DNA of 64,000 bases from Marvania coccoides (lineage: Eukaryota; Chlorophyta; Trebouxiophyceae; Chlorellales; Chlorellaceae), in contig OY978097.1 in the NCBI GenBank assembly GCA_963854735.1, positions 1,054,001 to 1,118,000 on the forward strand, written 5' to 3'. A program made the translations under genes and the position numbers. The notes below the pieces were generated by a model. The model worked only from the letters and a program-made list of their open reading frames with translations. It was not told the origin of the DNA and searched no databases. Each line of letters starts with the position of its first letter. Within the stretch, counting starts at the first letter, position 1. This document shows, piece by piece, positions 52,810 to 63,034 of the stretch.

Positions 52810-55110
52810 GGCGACCCGACCGACGTACAAACAATTGCACACGCAGCTAGTTGCATGCAAACATTCCGGGAGGCGAGAACGAGCGCCATCCGCTCAAGGT
52901 ATACGCTAGGGGGTACCTGCCGACCAGGCACCCCTTCCCTCCATGCGCTCCAATTTTACTAAAAACCCCACAGGTCCAAGGTTGGTCCGCCCCAGACGCC
53001 GCTGGCTTGGTCCAGGAAACACGTCGAAGTGACCGGGGGAAAAAAAAACACAAACTGAGTACTGGGCAGCCAAATATTAGAGGGGCAAAGGCGCCGCTGG
53101 CTTGGTCCAGGAAACACGTCGAAGTGACCGGGGGGAAAAAAAACACAAACTGAGTACTGGGCAGCCAAATATTAGAGGGGCAAAGGCCCATGAGCCGAGC
53201 TAAGAGAGAGACTCTTCGGGATAGGTAAATAAAATAAATAAAGTAAATAAATCAAAATAATGCCCACCAGCTTGGAAATCCAAAACATCGCCAGCACTGC
53301 ATGCATGAAGGCAGCTTTCACCTCTGTTTAACGTCTTCCGCAGTTTCATTTCATTTTACAGGGCATCCGGCGTGGTATCGTGAAAATGCAGTATTTCATG
53401 CACTCTCCACACAATGATGGCAATTGCCACCGCCCAATACGTCGAAAACCTCAGTGTGCTTTTCAAAGCTTCCGCCGTTGCTACATATCCCCTCTGCGCA
53501 GCGTACCGAGCTCGTGCTCTTGCTTCCACACGCAAATTCACGAAATAAAAGACGACCAAGAGTGAAGAAACGATGACAAAGCCTAAGGTGGCTTGACATG
53601 CGGCAAATGGCATTACCACTTGCGTGTCTTTTGAATTATTGACGCCAGATGGAATCGGAAGCAAGAGGGACACAATGGAAAATGACGTAGCTAATTTAAC
53701 GTAAAATGATGGCGCGGCTGGGCACGCGTTAAACCCCCATCTGCACAATTTATCTCGTTGCAAGTACAGCATCCTTGCTGCCATCCACAGCTGGACTGGA
53801 CCTGCGCAAGCAAGCGGAATGCCAGCCACTGTTGAATACAGTGCTTCATACAGTAGAAAGACGGTCAACATCTCGACCATAGGTCTCCCGGATCCTGCGC
53901 CCGTGCAGACGGTCATTTCCGGCAAATTCACAGCTCGCATGCACTGCAGATGGCTTCCAATGTGGGCTACAATGTGCATAGGAATTCTCAGAGATTGAAT
54001 GAAACGGTTTTTGCCTCCCCCTATACACCCTGATAGACAGCTGAGCACAAAAAATATGGTAACAATAAACGCGTAGAATAAAATCAGTGGCAGCTCTTCA
54101 GAGTGGCCAGAAGTCGCCATTCGAGGAGCCATGGAAAGGGCGGAGGCGGCTGATATTGCGAACAGAATGGGATCGAGGAGTCCACGTGCCCTTTGGTCGT
54201 TGGCATATGCTCGAAAGTTGCACTCTTCTTGAGCGTTGTCGAAACGTAGCCACAGCGGCGAGAACTTGATCTCTGGGTCGCTACGGGCTTCCTGCATTCA
54301 TATTTGAAGCAAACTTGAACAAAAGGAGGTGGGCGGGCGGGTTGAGCGCCCCTGTCTCGACAGAGAGAGAGGCTGAAATGGAAGACCGGTGGCAAATCAA
54401 GGGTACATCGCTGCAAGAACGCACCAGGGCTGGTTCTTGTGACGACATATTTTGTAAAAATTGTATTTGGGCAGCTTTGGGGGGCTCTCAAGCCTGGATG
54501 GTTGGGCAAGAGGCCATTTTTTTGGCAATGTTGTGTGTATTGCTAGTAGGCACACTGCAACTAGTATCAGGCTTCTGGCGGCTGCGGTAGATGCACCGAG
54601 GTTGTTTAAATTTGGCGATTCGGGGTGCGTGCGTGCCGACGCAGAGAGGGTATTCTTCAAATTGGTGCAAGACTTTGTGCCCATACAATTCAGTCGGATT
54701 TTTAAGCTGCAACTAGCATACGCCGTGGTGGAATCGGAGAGAGATGGGAAATTTTAGGGGAAAAGGGAAATAACGGCAACGCTTGGTGTTGTCGAAATAT
54801 TTTCACTGGCGCCGGCGCCTCGTCATAATAAAAAAATGGCAGGGCCTGTCCCCCTGAGGGGGACAGCTTTTCAGTCTGCCTGATAATATGGAATCGAACG
54901 TGTGGAGACCATCCGTGCTAATATCCTAACATTGCATTGCCTCAGGAGCTCTGATCGGCAGCCCATGCGGCGGAGGCGCGCCAGTGCGGGCTTCACACGT
55001 AAATGGTCAGCCACTGATGTTTACGCCTTCCCGAATAACTATTTACATGCCCTCTGACTGTCTCCTCCATAATAATAACTGGCTTTATTTTTTCTCCCAT
55101 TCTGCCCTCC
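52810..55110 (-). repeat. tandem array unit C (truncated)
   Basis: Third unit. It follows unit B until about 55110 (CTGCCCTCCA), after which the sequence departs, though a diverged ACCATGATGAGCC persists for some 15 bases. About 345 bases of the unit's right end are missing. Confidence 0.95.
53356..54297 (-). CDS. multi-pass membrane protein, tandem copy C
   Basis: Third copy of the 313-residue protein, identical in translation to the other two and again offset by 2646 bases. The upstream 800 bases are retained, although the unit is truncated further on, so expression signals close to the gene should be the same. Confidence 0.75.
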   Translation of the reverse strand: MQEARSDPEIKFSPLWLRFDNAQEECNFRAYANDQRARGLLDPILFAISAASALSMAPRMATSGHSEELPLILFYAFIVTIFFVLSCLSGCIGGGKNRFIQSLRIPMHIVAHIGSHLQCMRAVNLPEMTVCTGAGSGRPMVEMLTVFLLYEALYSTVAGIPLACAGPVQLWMAARMLYLQRDKLCRWGFNACPAAPSFYVKLATSFSIVSLLLPIPSGVNNSKDTQVVMPFAACQATLGFVIVSSLLVVFYFVNLRVEARARARYAAQRGYVATAEALKSTLRFSTYWAVAIAIIVWRVHEILHFHDTTPDAL

Positions 55111-55629
55111 AACGGTGGACCATGATGAGCCCTGCCCTGTTTCATTATGAGCATGGCCCCACTTGCTCATAGTAAAATAATTGATTGTCCATATGGAACC
55201 CAATTGTTGTTGATAGCAGCTCTCTCAACTACCAGTACTGGAGACGAGACGAGGCGGTGGCGCATGAAAATGTTGATGGGAGAGGCCCCACCTGGTAGGT
55301 TAGAAGTATTCTACCTTGTACCAGCTGCTAATAAAGGGATGGTACGAATTCAGAAGGAACTACCTCCTCGCCCCGCTGGCCTGCATCCAAAAAAAATCAA
55401 ACTTTTCTCTGATTTTCCCTTTTGTTGCTTTTATTTCACTCGTTGCATGTTTTTATTCCAGTTAAATATCGGTATTTGCAGTCTGCAGTATACTTCTTTT
55501 CATAGCAACATTGGTAGCTCTTCTCGACGAGATCTCCGGGAAATTGAAAATCTTAATGTATATACAATTTTGCTCATTATATTCCTTCGAAATATGCATA
55601 ACGAGATCGATTGCATCTACTAAGAATAA
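55111..55629. other. right flank of the tandem array
   Basis: AT-rich intergenic DNA. The ORFs here lack family features. It should contain the promoter of the SET-like gene at 55630. Confidence 0.45.
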
Positions 55630-56924
55630 ATGTATCCGCAGCTGACCGCGCGGAAATCCACGGGAGGCAAGGTGCCACCCCTCTCCACCCGACCTCCGCT
55701 GCACTCTGAGCTCCCCAGCGAATCCGAGTCGGATTGCTCCACGGAGGCAGCGGAATGCGCGTCTGCGGAAGGCGACGCTGCGCAGCGCACCTGGGAGCTT
55801 GTGCCCAAGGAGCGGTGGCGCGAAACATTGCGGCAGGGCGCTGAGTACCGAAGGGGGCCCAGGCTGGTGCTGTGGGGGGGAGCGGGAATGCTGGAGAAGA
55901 ATCCAGGGGCGAAAACTGCGCGGCAGCACCTGGAGGGCGTGCAAGCGCCCACCGTGTCGCAGCTTCCCCGCAACAAGCGCACGTGGGAGTCCTCTCTGAT
56001 CCCACTCCTGGCGGATAGAGACCAAAGAAAACAAGCCAAGGGCAAGTTATATCACTCCCCCTTCTCTACTCCGTGCATTCAAAGAATATAAAACCAATAA
56101 TTTTCTAAACTCGCCCTTTTTTTTTTTAAACCAAGGATTTTGTTTCCCGACCATCCTGTGCAGGCCAAACCCTCTACGAGGTGTATAAGCGCGAGGATCA
56201 GAACTCCACCACCTACCAGGTGCGTGCAGCGGCCGACATCAAGGCGAATTTCGCCATTGGGGTGATGGGCGGTCGCATAATGGAGCTGAGGCGTTGGAAG
56301 GCGGAGGTGGGGGAGCGGGAGGAGGAGCTGTCGAGGTGGCGGTGGGAGATCCCAACTGCGGATCTCGACGAGCAAGCCAGGGTGTACAATAGCAAGTACG
56401 AGGGTCCCACACTGGTGCTGGAGATGCACACCACAGGTAGGCAGTGAATTGAAATCAAACGTCGAACCGTGACGGTGCACTGTTTCATTGTTGGTGAATA
56501 CGAGTTTGAATTGGATTTCACCACCATAATCCGCACTTCTTGCGGCAATTTAAACACTCAAAAGTAAACGTACAGCATGTATCTTCTTCTTTGTTGCAGC
56601 GAATGAGCTGTGCCATGCTCCCTTCACCCGTGCAGAGAGCAACACAAAGATTGTAAGTTGCGTTTTTGTTTTCCATTTCAATACCGAGTTCATGCCTCGC
56701 TGCTTTCTCTCATCGGTAATCAACATTGCTACTTTCCTTTTGTACCGTCCATTTTTCAGTACGTCACGCCGGTATGGAGCACAAAGGACAAGGCTGCCAT
56801 CCCATACCCGTTTTTGTATGCCAAGAGGAAGATCCAAAAAGGTGAGGTGCTGACGATCGACAGCGGGGAGGTGACGGTCGAGGCTGTGAGTCAGCCAGCG
56901 AAAAAGAAAAAGAAGCTAGGGTAG
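55630..56924 (+). CDS. SET-domain-like protein
   Basis: Four exons, 55630-56041, 56164-56436, 56600-56652 and 56760-56924, phases exact, give 300 residues. The first 137 are Ser/Glu/Arg-rich. The rest resembles the end of a SET domain: QTLYEVYKRED, ANFAIGVMGGRI, ANELCHAPFTRAESNTKIYV, then VWSTKDKAAIPYPFLYAKRK and IQKGEVLTIDSGE. The pattern N--C--PF...SN...FLYA-R-I-KGE-LT-D-GE follows the SET pseudoknot, though the usual NH-C and D-Y-E residues are altered (NELCHA; DSGE), so methyltransferase activity is doubtful. It ends in a Lys-rich signal (PAKKKKKLG) suggesting nuclear import. Intron 1 uses a GC donor (AAGG|GCAAGT). Confidence 0.5.
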
Positions 56925-57519
56925 AGGCGTTGCGTGCATTTTGTAGCCCCCTCTAAGTCCCGTGCACCTTTATTACCTTTGTCAAAGCAACCAAGCCTTG
57001 AATGATCCTGAAATTTACCGAGTAACTCTTTAATTGATCCTTGAACGCATGTAAAATACTTTTGTTGATAGAAAAGTAAAAAGTTTGGCGTCGTGGAATC
57101 GGTCTTTTCTGCAGCGGCAACTTGGGTTCTATCGGGGCCCGAGAAGAGCTACTGTTGTAAAGTGCGTTGTTATGCCTAATTATTAAAGTGGAATGGATGG
57201 ATGGCCCTCCATTTCCGGGCCCGCCGCTGTATGCTCTTTGTTTCCCTTTGCAGACTGTAAAATTCTGTCGCTGTCCACTGTCTCTCGAGTTCAAATGCGC
57301 TGGTTAAAATGCGAGCTAAATCGTTTGCGTAACACTCCCAAGGCCATGCCCGCAACCATCTGATAAAAAAGATTTTGAACCTCTAGTATGCCACTGATTA
57401 CACTGCCAATGTATTGGGCAGGGGTCTCCTTGCGAGTATTCCTTTAGCCACGGCTTCTGCGTTTTTCATTTTCATTTTCATTTGCATTCGCATACCAAAT
57501 AACATTTCGTCATTTTATT
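56925..57519. other. intergenic region between convergent genes
   Basis: Nearly 600 bases between convergent 3' ends, holding TTACA (57391), a TGTAA on the Naa10 strand. No gene is supported. Confidence 0.5.
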
Positions 57520-58390
57520 CTACCGCTTCTTCGAGCGACCGCTCTTTGGCGCCGCCTCCACCGGAGCCGTTGCTGCTGCTGCTCCCCCGCCGCCCTTCTT
57601 TTCCTCCGCTACAGCCGGCTTTGGCGCCAGCTGTTTTCGCATGTCAAAGGCGTCCTCTCCGTCTGCATAGTACTTCTCTTCCTTGTCATTCACTGCGTAC
57701 CCCAGGGTCTCGTTGTAGAGGTGGAATGCGCCACGGTTGGTGACGCGCACGTGTAGCGAAGAGTACTCGGCGCCAAACACCTCCTCCATGGCACGATCTG
57801 CACGAGATAATTTGCAAGGAAAAAAGAGACATGTTTGTTTTAAATATTTACTTATTTAATAGGCAATTGAAGATGACGACCGCTACATGCAGTATTTTCT
57901 TACGTGCTGCGGTCATCAGCTTCGTGGCCAGGCCCAGCTTGCGGTGGGTGCGAGCAACGGCAAGGGATGTGATGTGGCCGTGAAGATCCGGACCCTCCTC
58001 TTCCCTGCAAAAACATATCATAATGAGCAGGTCGAGATTTGGTTTCAGGGAAAATGAAAAGAGCGGCACTATTAGCTATAGCAGTTTCCAGTTGCTCTCA
58101 CATTTTAGCCAGGACATAGCCGACAATCTTTCCATCGTAGTCCTCAGCAACGTACAACAGCTGTGGCCAGGATACGATGTGGTAGAAGTAGTACTGCAAA
58201 GACGGGAAAATAAGGGTTGGTGGAAGCGAAAGGGTTGGTCGTGAAAAATCGTCAGCAGCGGCGACGGCTTCCGCCACCAAAAATTCTGATAAATGCTCAC
58301 TTTGAGTGTGTAGTTCTCTGGCAGGCACATCAAATTTGTGCGCTGCATCTGCAGCAAGTCTTCCAATCGTGCTTGCCGGATGCACACCAT
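57520..58390 (-). CDS. NAA10: N-alpha-acetyltransferase catalytic subunit Naa10 (NatA)
   Basis: Four exons, 58301-58390, 58102-58193, 57904-58004 and 57520-57797, phases exact, give 186 residues. It opens [20 protein letters not shown] and CLPENYTLK, then [20 protein letters not shown] and [15 protein letters not shown]. The acetyl-CoA loop is [13 protein letters not shown], and HITSLAV precedes it. [20 protein letters not shown] closes the GNAT fold. All are Naa10/ARD1 signatures. With Naa15 it acetylates nascent N-termini that begin Ser, Ala, Thr, Gly, Val or Cys, at the ribosome. The tail is Ala/Lys-rich and ends KSGRSKKR. Confidence 0.96.
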
Positions 58391-58577
58391 TTTTTCAAGT
58401 TGTTTCGATGATGATGCCGAGATGGGTGTGTGCGTGCTTGCGATGTTTGCCTGCCTTTACAGAATGAATATCAATATTGGCATGTGCAATTTTAATTTTA
58501 CGTAAATTAAATTTGAGCGGGGTGAAATTTCTATCATTGAAACTTCACTAGCTATAGCTCCCACTCCCTCTGCTTTT

Positions 58578-59721
58578 TTACACGTCCAAGTCGTCATCTG
58601 GGTCTTCATCTGAGTCTGGCTCCTCCGAGTCGCTGTCCCGTACGTACAGGATGTGGCCCAGCCCTCCCTTGGGCCGCGCCCTGCCCCCCGCCGTCTCTGG
58701 CAAATAATCCCGAAAATCGCCAGAAGCGTACACAGTGCTCTGTCCCTGGTGCTCGTAGGGCAGCTGCACCCCTCGCCGTGCTGCTGCCTCCGCCTCTGAC
58801 ACCTCCAGCCGCATACCTCCAGCCAGCTGCTGAGCAATCGCAGCCCCAGCAGCAGGGGCTGCTGCTACCACCGCCGCCGGCATGCCAGCGGTGGACGCCT
58901 TGAGAGGAGGAAAGAAGCTGACAACCCCTTGTGGCCCCACCTGGTAGTCCAAGGCCTCTGTTTTCACCGCCCCAGGTGTTTTCCGGCGAAATTTCAGCGT
59001 CATTCTGCCGTGGCGATGGTCATCAGAGGCATCGGGTAGGGCCACAGCATGTGCTATGCATGCTGCGCCTAGGCACAGTGCCGCCACCTCGTGGGTGTGC
59101 AGCAGGTCGGCGTGCACCCGACACAGCACGCACGCCGTGCTGGGGTGGCTGCGCAGCGCCGCCAGCATGGCTGTCACCGCCGGCAGTTGAAATTCGTCCA
59201 CCAGGGTACCCAAGCTGTCGAAAAAGACGAGTGAAGGGGTGATAGAGGTGCCCATAAGGCGCCGTTGCAATTGCTGCAGTCCGTCTGCGGACCCAAACAA
59301 AGAGAGCTGCTGCTGCTGCTGCTGCTGCTGCTTTTCCGGCACATTTTTTTCGTTGCCGTTGCTCCACCCATCAGGATTGCTCCAGCAGTCCACGAGGGTG
59401 TTGCTTGGGGCGCTGTTGTTGCATAGGAGGTGGTCATAGGCTGCAGGGGGCTCTTCCACCGCGACCACAGCCACGCCATGGCCCACCCACCGCCCGCCGG
59501 CTGCAACGTCGGTCACCGCCAGCCGCACGAGCTGCAGTGGATTCAAATAAAATCAATTTATAGGCAATGACGATTTAATAAATATTTTTGACAAAAAGCG
59601 AATGGTCTACCTGTTGAAAAAGCGAGGAGCTGCCGATCACATGTGCATCGTCGAGCAGCACGACCAATGGCGCTGTTCCGCCGTCCCCAGCCCTGTGGGC
59701 CGCTCTGAGAATGGACTCCAT
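58578..59721 (-). CDS. ELP5: Elongator complex protein 5 (Elp5)
   Basis: Two exons, 59611-59721 and 58578-59531 (phase 0), give 354 residues. The protein begins MESILRAAHRAGDG with LVVLLDDAHVIGSSSLFQQ. The middle has SLVFFDSLGTLVDEFQLP and CVLCRVHADLLHTHEV, the RecA-like fold of the Elp4-6 ring without an ATP site. The end is the family's mark: VQLPYEHQGQ, LGHILYVRDSDSEEPDSDED and PDDDLDV. Elp4-5-6 helps Elongator modify wobble uridines of tRNAs. A (CAG)n-encoded Gln run sits near residue 110. TTACA at 58457 follows the stop. Confidence 0.88.
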
Positions 59722-60010
59722 GACGAATTAATATTTAAACTTTGCGAAAATAGGCTGAAATGGACGTCATTTACGTCCACTTTGTGTCCTGTTTTAAACT
59801 GCTTGCAAGCAGCTACAATTATAGCTGTGGGGGGCCCAGATGAAGGCAGCCTCCCTCCCCCCCCCACCCCCACAGGGACAGAAATTACACCACAACAACG
59901 GTGCGGAGCTGGGGATGCGAGACCCACACGTAACAACGCTGCTGTTGAGAAAAATAACTGATTGTGTGACGTGAAGCTCCAAGCGAAAGCTGCGCTCTAA
60001 AAATTGCAAT

Positions 60011-60590
60011 ATGGTGGCATCGGCCTCGGGCCCGCCGGCGTCTGTTTGCAAGCCGCGAACGTCGGCGTGGAGGGACCTATTTCTTGTGATGCAGTTAGCA
60101 TGGTTCCAGGCGTTGGTGGCATGTCTTCCATCAAATCCAACGCTTTATGCAAAGAGAAGCGGGCAAGTGTCGGAGAAGCAATGCGCAGCGGCAATAGTAG
60201 TTTGGGGTGGTGCTGCTCAGAAGCCTGCCGGCGGAGCGGAGCGGCGCTTCCGATGGCAGAGGTGAGCGGTTTCATTCAATTATGTGGTTGGTCCAGCCCT
60301 CTCCCTCTGTTATGATTGCATCTAGAACTTGTATATTTATAGAATTTATTGAACGAATTGTAAAATACAAACTTGCTGCTATTGACAATGACGAGTTTAC
60401 TGTACTTTCAAGAATAGCTGACAGCTCTGCAACAGGAAGTTCCGGAGGTCGTGTGCAGAAGACCTCCATCGGACGCCTGCAGACCTACATCAGCGGGGAC
60501 AAAACAACGCTCGCCGACCTAATGCCCACTGCAGCCAACGTTTGCCTAAGCGGCATAAAGAGCTGTGAGGGTGGGGGGCATCCCCGGTGA
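60011..60590 (+). CDS. hypothetical two-exon protein
   Basis: Exons 60011-60261 and 60326-60590 join at AG|GTGAGC and CATCTAG in phase 2 to give 171 residues with no internal stop. Exon 1 reads RDLFLVMQLAWFQALVACLP; exon 2 reads FIERIVKYKLAAIDNDEF, TVLSRIADSSATGSSGG and SIGRLQTYISGDKTTLADL. No family is recognised. Support is only the clean splice signals, phase agreement and coding-like composition of exon 2. Confidence 0.35.
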
Positions 60591-60980
60591 CGGCGCTTTG
60601 CAGGCTTGGACTTTCACTGGGCAAGACGTCTCCAGAGCGGTGATTTTGACATGCCTAAGTGTAATCAGAACCACCGCTTCGCAGTTCAATTTTTAAAAGA
60701 TCTCTCTTGAAATAATAGGAATTGCTGCGATTCTAACATGAAAAGATATGCTACAATCCTATATTATTATATTAAAAAAGAATAAAAATAAAAATAATGC
60801 AGCTACTATCGACGTGACGACTGAGCGCTCTTCAGCCTCTCGTCACCCTCGACGAACATTCTCTCTCTCTCGCACTGCAATTATCAATCACAGCATCCTC
60901 TGAACATCCTGGTGCAGCGCTGAGAGCTCGGCGCCCTCCGGGTGGGTGGGCAATCAACTGACTAATTGAATAAAATAAAC
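60591..60980. other. COX15 upstream region
   Basis: About 390 bases ahead of the COX15 start: an AT-rich block, then a CT repeat (TCTCTCTCTC near 60871). It probably holds the promoter and 5' UTR. No gene seen. Confidence 0.45.
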
Positions 60981-62585
60981 ATGTCAAAGCTACGAACCCT
61001 ATTCAGGACGGCCCAGTCCGTGGCGCCCTTCTGGTCTGCTGTTCAAAAGGAGGCAGGGGTGCTGGGTGCAGTCGCTGTGAACCATGCCATGCACCAGACT
61101 GCCCAACGCACCGCCTCCACGCTGGCAGCCCGATGGACATTCGCCTCAGCAGGACCAGGGTCTTCTTCATCCGCCGCCGTGGCAGCAGCGTCTTCCTTTC
61201 TGCGCCAAGCCCTGAACACCACCAACCGCCGGGGGCTGGCCTCCGCCGCTGCCACCGCCGCGTCCTCTGCAGCAGCCGCAGCTGGCCCAGTCTCCTACGC
61301 GGCCAGCCTCACGGCGGGCCTCACCCCAGGCACCCGCCGCGCCATCGCAGCGTGGCTGGTGGGGTGCAGCGGCTGGGTTTTCAGCCTCGTTGTGTTGGGC
61401 GGAATGACTCGCTTAACTCGTTCTGGGCTGTCCATGACGGACTGGAAGTTCACGGGGGAGCGCCCGCCGCAGTCACAGACAGAGTGGGAGACAGAGTTCG
61501 AGCGGTACAAGCTGTCCCCCGAGTTCAAGCGCGTTAATTCTACGATGACTGTCGACGAGTTTAAATTCATCTACTGGATGGAGTGGGGCCACCGCATGTG
61601 GGGGCGCACCCTGGGACTCGTGTTTGCGGTGCCCTGCGCGCTGTTTGTGGCCCGTGGCGCCGTCAACAAGCCCCTGGCCCGCCGCCTGGGCCTGCTGTTT
61701 CTGATGGGCGGCACCCAAGGCCTGGTGGGGTGGTGGATGGTGAGCCTAGGCTTGAAATTTTATGTTTTAGTGTTCTATTCGTTTCCACTTGCAAATTTAC
61801 TATTAATTAACAACACATTTTTTTCATTTTTTTGTAACGGAGTGCAGGTTCGCAGTGGCTTGGTGGAGCCAGAGGACAACCGCGTGCCGCGCGTCAGCGC
61901 CTACCGCCTGGCCGCCCACCTCACCTCCGCCTTCGCAATCTACGCCACCATGGTGTGGACTGCCCTCAGCGTGGGAGTCCCTCACCCGCCGGCAGTCACG
62001 GCAGGGCCCCCCGCAGCGCGCGCAGCCGCTGCGCTCTACCGCATGGCCCTCCCTGTGTCCGTCCTTATGGGCGTGACCGCCATTTCCGGCGCGTTTGTGG
62101 CTGGTCTGGACGCTGGTCACGCCTACAACACTTTCCCCGATATGAATGGGCAGTGGATTCCTGACGAGTACTGGGACAAGGCAGGGTGGCGCAATGCCTT
62201 CGAGAACACCGCTGCGGTGCAGCTGCACCACCGCGTGCTCGCGCTGTCGACCCTGGGAGCTACTGCTGCGCTGTGGCGGTACGGCTCTCGCCTGCCGGAC
62301 CTTCCGCGCGCCTCCAGACTGCTGCTGAATGGCCTGGCGGTCGGGGTTGCTGCCCAGGTGAGTCTGGGCGTGGCCACGCTGCTGACGTACGTGCCGGTGA
62401 GCTTGGGAGCTGCGCACCAGGCAGGGGCGCTGACGCTTTTCACACTGGCACTGTCGCTGCTCTACACCGTGCGCCCTGTGCCCACTCTGGCGCCGTTCCG
62501 CATGCTACTGACTGCGCCGTACAGCACGATTGGGGCTGCCACAGCCGTGGTGGCGCTGGGCAGTGCCGTCGCCAGCTCGGCGTAG
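60981..62585 (+). CDS. COX15: heme A synthase (COX15)
   Basis: Two exons, 60981-61739 and 61848-62585 (phase 0), give 498 residues. A long mitochondrial presequence (MSKLRTLFRTAQSVAPFWSA to about residue 95) is followed by helices carrying the COX15 signatures: VVLGGMTRLTRSGLSMTDWK, IYWMEWGHRMWGRTLG with the heme-ligand histidine, LMGGTQGLVGWWM, VRSGLVEPEDNRVPRVSAYR with LAAHLTSAF, GAFVAGLDAGHAYNTFPDMN, and VQLHHRVLA. The enzyme hydroxylates heme O to heme A for cytochrome oxidase in the inner mitochondrial membrane. The 108-base intron is a multiple of three without a stop, so retention would insert 36 residues between GWWM and VRSG. TGTAA at 62709. Confidence 0.96.
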   Translation: MSKLRTLFRTAQSVAPFWSAVQKEAGVLGAVAVNHAMHQTAQRTASTLAARWTFASAGPGSSSSAAVAAASSFLRQALNTTNRRGLASAAATAASSAAAAAGPVSYAASLTAGLTPGTRRAIAAWLVGCSGWVFSLVVLGGMTRLTRSGLSMTDWKFTGERPPQSQTEWETEFERYKLSPEFKRVNSTMTVDEFKFIYWMEWGHRMWGRTLGLVFAVPCALFVARGAVNKPLARRLGLLFLMGGTQGLVGWWMVSLGLKFYVLVFYSFPLANLLLINNTFFSFFCNGVQVRSGLVEPEDNRVPRVSAYRLAAHLTSAFAIYATMVWTALSVGVPHPPAVTAGPPAARAAAALYRMALPVSVLMGVTAISGAFVAGLDAGHAYNTFPDMNGQWIPDEYWDKAGWRNAFENTAAVQLHHRVLALSTLGATAALWRYGSRLPDLPRASRLLLNGLAVGVAAQVSLGVATLLTYVPVSLGAAHQAGALTLFTLALSLLYTVRPVPTLAPFRMLLTAPYSTIGAATAVVALGSAVASSA

Positions 62586-62791
62586 AAAGATATTAAACTA
62601 ATTAAAGAGAACAGAGGTGATTTAAATTTTATTTCGTGTGTTTGTATGTACTGACAGTGAACGAACCAATATAAAAAATGTGCAATTGGTGCATATAAAC
62701 AATCATCATGTAACAAAGCAGAAGCGCCCTCATATGCTGCTGGAATAATATTTCTTAGTTCGTAGTCAGTTGAAAAGGGAGAAGATACAGC

Positions 62792-62821
62792 AGGTTTGGA
62801 GGTTTGGAGGTTTGGAGGTTT
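62792..62821. repeat. GGTTTGGA minisatellite
   Basis: Three to four tandem copies of the octamer AGGTTTGG at the left edge of a repeat-derived region. Confidence 0.9.
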
Positions 62822-62922
62822 TACATATGGTTGTAACGTCTACTACCAAGGTTGGTGCAAGCCGACGTGCCACTCACCCCGCCACAGTAAGGCGGAGTAC
62901 CCCCTTCCATCCGTGGGATCAA

Positions 62923-63034
62923 CCTCAGGTACTGGGGGCGTACGGATACAGCATTACGCCGATACCGCACCGTCGCCCACAATGTAAGACTCTGGCCCCT
63001 GTCTTCCTGAGTCCCCCACCGGCGCGACCGACAT
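62923..63034. repeat. diverged dispersed copy of part of the tandem-array unit
   Basis: It shares ordered blocks with 50079-50180 (and 52725-52826): CCTCAG, CTGGGG, CGTACGGA, CGTCGCCCACA, TGGCCCCTG, TGAGTCCCC and CGACCGAC. In the array this stretch spans the junction between units. The following 150 bases (to about 63190) hold further weak similarity and an inverted CGGACGG/CCGTCCGG pair. Confidence 0.75.

Noticed and set aside
47616..55110. CRISPR array or satellite DNA
   Set aside because: The period is 2.6 kb with an intact gene per unit; there are no short repeats with unique spacers.
47616..55110. LTR retrotransposon cluster
   Set aside because: No reverse transcriptase, integrase or gag-like ORF, and no terminal repeat pair bounding the unit, were found.
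55462..56045. Minus-strand ORFs of 140-190 codons opposite the SET-like gene
   Set aside because: The plus strand has four exons with exact phase closure; the minus ORFs have neither splice partners nor motifs.
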